NCBI RefSeq assembly: GCF_030409325.1
Contig: NZ_JAUFPR010000002.1
Coordinates: 2,232,001 to 2,296,000 of the forward strand
Direction: 5' to 3'
DNA length: 64,000 bases
DNA from: Mucilaginibacter aquaedulcis
Lineage (GTDB): Bacteria; Bacteroidota; Bacteroidia; Sphingobacteriales; Sphingobacteriaceae
Part shown: positions 62,389 through 64,000 of the stretch, piece by piece
Position numbering within the stretch: the first letter of the stretch is position 1
How the letters are laid out: every line of letters begins with the position of its first letter
Notes under the pieces: generated by a model
Told to the model about the DNA's origin: nothing
Seen by the model: only the letters and a program-made list of their open reading frames with translations
Databases searched by the model: none
Made by a program: the position numbers and the translations under genes

Positions 62389-62955
62389 TTATTGAGTATC
62401 TAAAATATCTATACAGTTTTTCTTTAACTGATTAAGTCGTTCCGGTAATGAGCCAAGGTCTTTATCATCCTTAATATTGCGGTAAAGCGTTTTGATCAGG
62501 TTTAGGGTGTCGTCATCCGGATCACATGCCTGGGCTTTTTCTAAATGCGGCAAGGCCTTTTTTGCCTTGTTTATATAAGCGGCATCTATAACAATCTCAT
62601 TAGCCGGCTTGCCTGAAATATCCTTAATGTAGAGATAACCTAACGCCCGATGGGCCACATAATAATCAGGCTGCGCCGAGGCCACCCGGTTATAGTATTC
62701 AATAGCCTTTACACTTTGGCTGTCATCCTCATATAATTTAGCTAAACCATTATAAAAGCTCAATCGTACCTTGGAGTTTAATTTGGCTGTATCGGGCAAT
62801 ATCTGCTGGCCCAGATCAAGGGCCTTATCATGCTCATTTTGCAGCATAGCCAAATTAAAATCGGTGTATTTATCGTACACTTCATCGGCTGTTTGTGCCT
62901 GGGATATTTTAGCCGTAAATATTACAAGTAGTATCAGTAGTGTTTTTTTTAGCAT
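62389..62955 (-). CDS. Small exported TPR protein
   Basis: A 188-residue exported protein with a signal peptide (about 1-20, ending SQAQ) and three to four tetratricopeptide-like helices (AKLYEDDSQSVKAIEYYNRVASAQPDYYVAHRALGYLY, then ALPHLEKAQACDPDDDTL). It is smaller than typical TPR scaffolds. It may bind a partner in the periplasm. It shares no obvious operon with its neighbours. Function unknown. Confidence 0.7.
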   Translation of the reverse strand: MLKKTLLILLVIFTAKISQAQTADEVYDKYTDFNLAMLQNEHDKALDLGQQILPDTAKLNSKVRLSFYNGLAKLYEDDSQSVKAIEYYNRVASAQPDYYVAHRALGYLYIKDISGKPANEIVIDAAYINKAKKALPHLEKAQACDPDDDTLNLIKTLYRNIKDDKDLGSLPERLNQLKKNCIDILDTQ

Positions 62956-63096
62956 GATGGTTAGGTTGGCCTAATATACGTTTAAAGGTACTAACGCAAA
63001 AGTTGTAGGTTATGATACAAGCGATACAATCGCTAAACCATATTAAGCACTCGTCACAGACGAGCGCAAGAATAAAATACAATGATAATACAATTA

Positions 63097-63804
63097 TCAC
63101 TTAGCATCATGAAATATGATGCCCATGCCGCGTCTTTTGCCGGAGCTTATTTCACTTACACCATGCTTCATGTTTACCCGGTGATAACCTTTACTGCCCC
63201 TGGCGGGACGATAACTGGTAGTAAACAAAAGCATATCACCTTTTGTCGGTTTTAAAACCATCACCCGCGATTGTTCTCGTGGCTTCTGCTCCATTAATAT
63301 AAATTCGCCACCTTCATAATCTACATCCGGTTCATCTAATATGAATACCAATTGCATCGGGAAAAACACTTCCCCATAAAGGTCCTGGTGCATGGCATTG
63401 TATCCGCCTGTAACATATTGCAATATCAAAGGCGTGGGGCGCAACTGATCATGCTCATGGCAGTGCTGCAGCAATTCATCCAAAGTATCCGGGAAACTAT
63501 GCTCCTTATTTAAAAGCTGCATCCAGTTATTAGCAATAGGCGCCACTTTAGGATATACAGTTTCGCGCAATTGCTGTATAAGTGCTGGCAATGGGTATTT
63601 AAAATATTTATACTCACCCTGTCCGTAATGATGCCGTTCCATAACAATGGTTTTACGGTACAAATGCTCATCGTTGTAATGAGCCGTCAACAAGTCGCAC
63701 TCATCTCCTGTTAAAACATTTTTAACCAGGGCAAAGCCTTTGCTATCCATAGCCGCTGCAATAGCCACCCAGTTCAGCTGATCAATTCTTTCCCGAATAC
63801 TCAT
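63097..63804 (-). CDS. 2OG-Fe(II) oxygenase, COG3826/Oxygenase-NA type
   Basis: A 235-residue non-haem iron, 2-oxoglutarate-dependent oxygenase. H139-Q-D141 in YNAMHQDLYG and a distal His near H214 in KHGVS are the metal ligands; an Arg near the end (about 224-226) would bind 2-oxoglutarate. The GQGEYKYFKYPLP and TRPTPLILQY-like stretches match the family that often sits beside Ada/Ogt-type methyltransferases and alkylation-repair genes. The Ogt/Ada gene here ends 13 bases upstream of its ATG, so the two form an operon. Its likely role is repair of alkylated DNA or a related oxidative step; the exact substrate is unconfirmed. Confidence 0.86.
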   Translation of the reverse strand: MSIRERIDQLNWVAIAAAMDSKGFALVKNVLTGDECDLLTAHYNDEHLYRKTIVMERHHYGQGEYKYFKYPLPALIQQLRETVYPKVAPIANNWMQLLNKEHSFPDTLDELLQHCHEHDQLRPTPLILQYVTGGYNAMHQDLYGEVFFPMQLVFILDEPDVDYEGGEFILMEQKPREQSRVMVLKPTKGDMLLFTTSYRPARGSKGYHRVNMKHGVSEISSGKRRGMGIIFHDAK

Positions 63805-63817
63805 ACTCCAATAATGC

Positions 63818-64000
63818 TTAATTATTAACTATGGCTGCTTCCCAACCAATAATAGCTGTTTTACGTGTTGGACCCCAATGGTAACCACCAAACTCGCCGG
63901 TTGATTTGATAACCCGATGGCAAGGAATCAAAAAGGCCACGGGATTGGCACCTATAGCGCTACCTACGGCCCTGCTGGCATTGGGCTGCTGTATCTGTTT
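63818..64000 (-). CDS. Ogt/Ada-type O6-methylguanine-DNA methyltransferase, 3' end
   Basis: Sixty codons at the right edge; the gene continues past 64000. They carry the acceptor motif PCHRVI with its active Cys, preceded by SAIGANPVAFL and followed by GEFGGYHWGPTRKTAII, all characteristic of the methyltransferase C-terminal domain. The enzyme removes alkyl groups from O6-guanine. The 2OG-Fe(II) oxygenase gene starts 13 bases past its stop on the same strand. Whether the full protein is a short Ogt or a longer regulatory Ada cannot be seen. Confidence 0.88.
   Translation of the reverse strand, partial: KQIQQPNASRAVGSAIGANPVAFLIPCHRVIKSTGEFGGYHWGPTRKTAIIGWEAAIVNN

Overview
The window looks like a chromosomal segment of a Bacteroidota member, most likely family Sphingobacteriaceae (Mucilaginibacter/Pedobacter-like). 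The evidence is TonB-dependent receptors with an N-terminal carboxypeptidase-regulatory-like domain, Bacteroidota-type -7 promoter boxes (TAnnTTTG), few Shine-Dalgarno sequences, a CCDC81-HU/SPOR protein, GH127/GH27 enzymes and lipocalin-like secreted small proteins. No rRNA, tRNA, CRISPR array, phage or insertion sequence was seen. The genus is inference.

Layout. 1-3.3 kb: tail of a DUF47 phosphate-transport regulator, an outer-membrane receptor with a Gly-rich tail, and a half-size EamA transporter. 3.5-8.3 kb: a secreted YncE-like propeller, then a membrane-lipid pair (a desaturase closely resembling eukaryotic dihydroceramide delta-4 desaturase, and a sterol-desaturase-type hydroxylase), then two hypothetical genes. 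8.4-12.6 kb: a two-gene glycosidase operon (GH127 then GH27). 12.8-18.9 kb: a metal-uptake-like locus (TonB receptor, PepSY membrane protein, heavy-metal-binding lipoprotein, Cys-motif protein) bracketed by three paralogous 120-residue secreted proteins. 19-25 kb: DUF3179 protein, exported acetolactate decarboxylase, FrnE-like DsbA protein, MFS transporter and small hypotheticals. 25.4-28 kb: MlaE-MlaF-MlaD lipid transporter. 28-35 kb: acyltransferase, a divergent sigma/anti-sigma pair, a large SPFH protein, lipoproteins, an ECF sigma factor overlapping a 90-residue ORF, and a ClpP. 35-41 kb: Bcr-type MFS pump, Omp85-like protein, glycine-zipper protein, exported hydrolase, GntP permease.

40.8-44.1 kb is a signalling patch: a histidine kinase split by a one-base frameshift, two stand-alone response regulators, and two tiny zinc-ribbon proteins whose third paralogue lies at 59.3 kb. 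45.5-55.1 kb is the most coherent block: TPR protein, outer-membrane barrel, CCDC81-HU/SPOR protein, ExbB, ExbD, TonB-like protein and FolC on one strand with ATGA overlaps. It reads as a dedicated proton-motive-force-coupled envelope machine. 55-64 kb holds an aldo/keto reductase, a Gfo/Idh/MocA oxidoreductase, a 58-residue basic protein, an AI-2E family protein, an exported class II cyclic-nucleotide phosphodiesterase, tandem esterases, a TPR protein, and an alkylation-repair pair (COG3826-type 2OG-Fe(II) oxygenase and the 3' end of an Ogt/Ada methyltransferase).

Short-period repeats and palindromes sit between many genes: REP-like copies at 8.27 and 17.33 kb, an 8x7-base array at 33.37 kb, and repeat islands in the ExbD-TonB-FolC gaps. 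One 7-base array lies inside the folC reading frame. The leads most worth a second look are the envelope operon, the ceramide-desaturase-like pair, the CxxC-x27-CxxC mini-protein family, and the ClpP/sigma neighbourhood.
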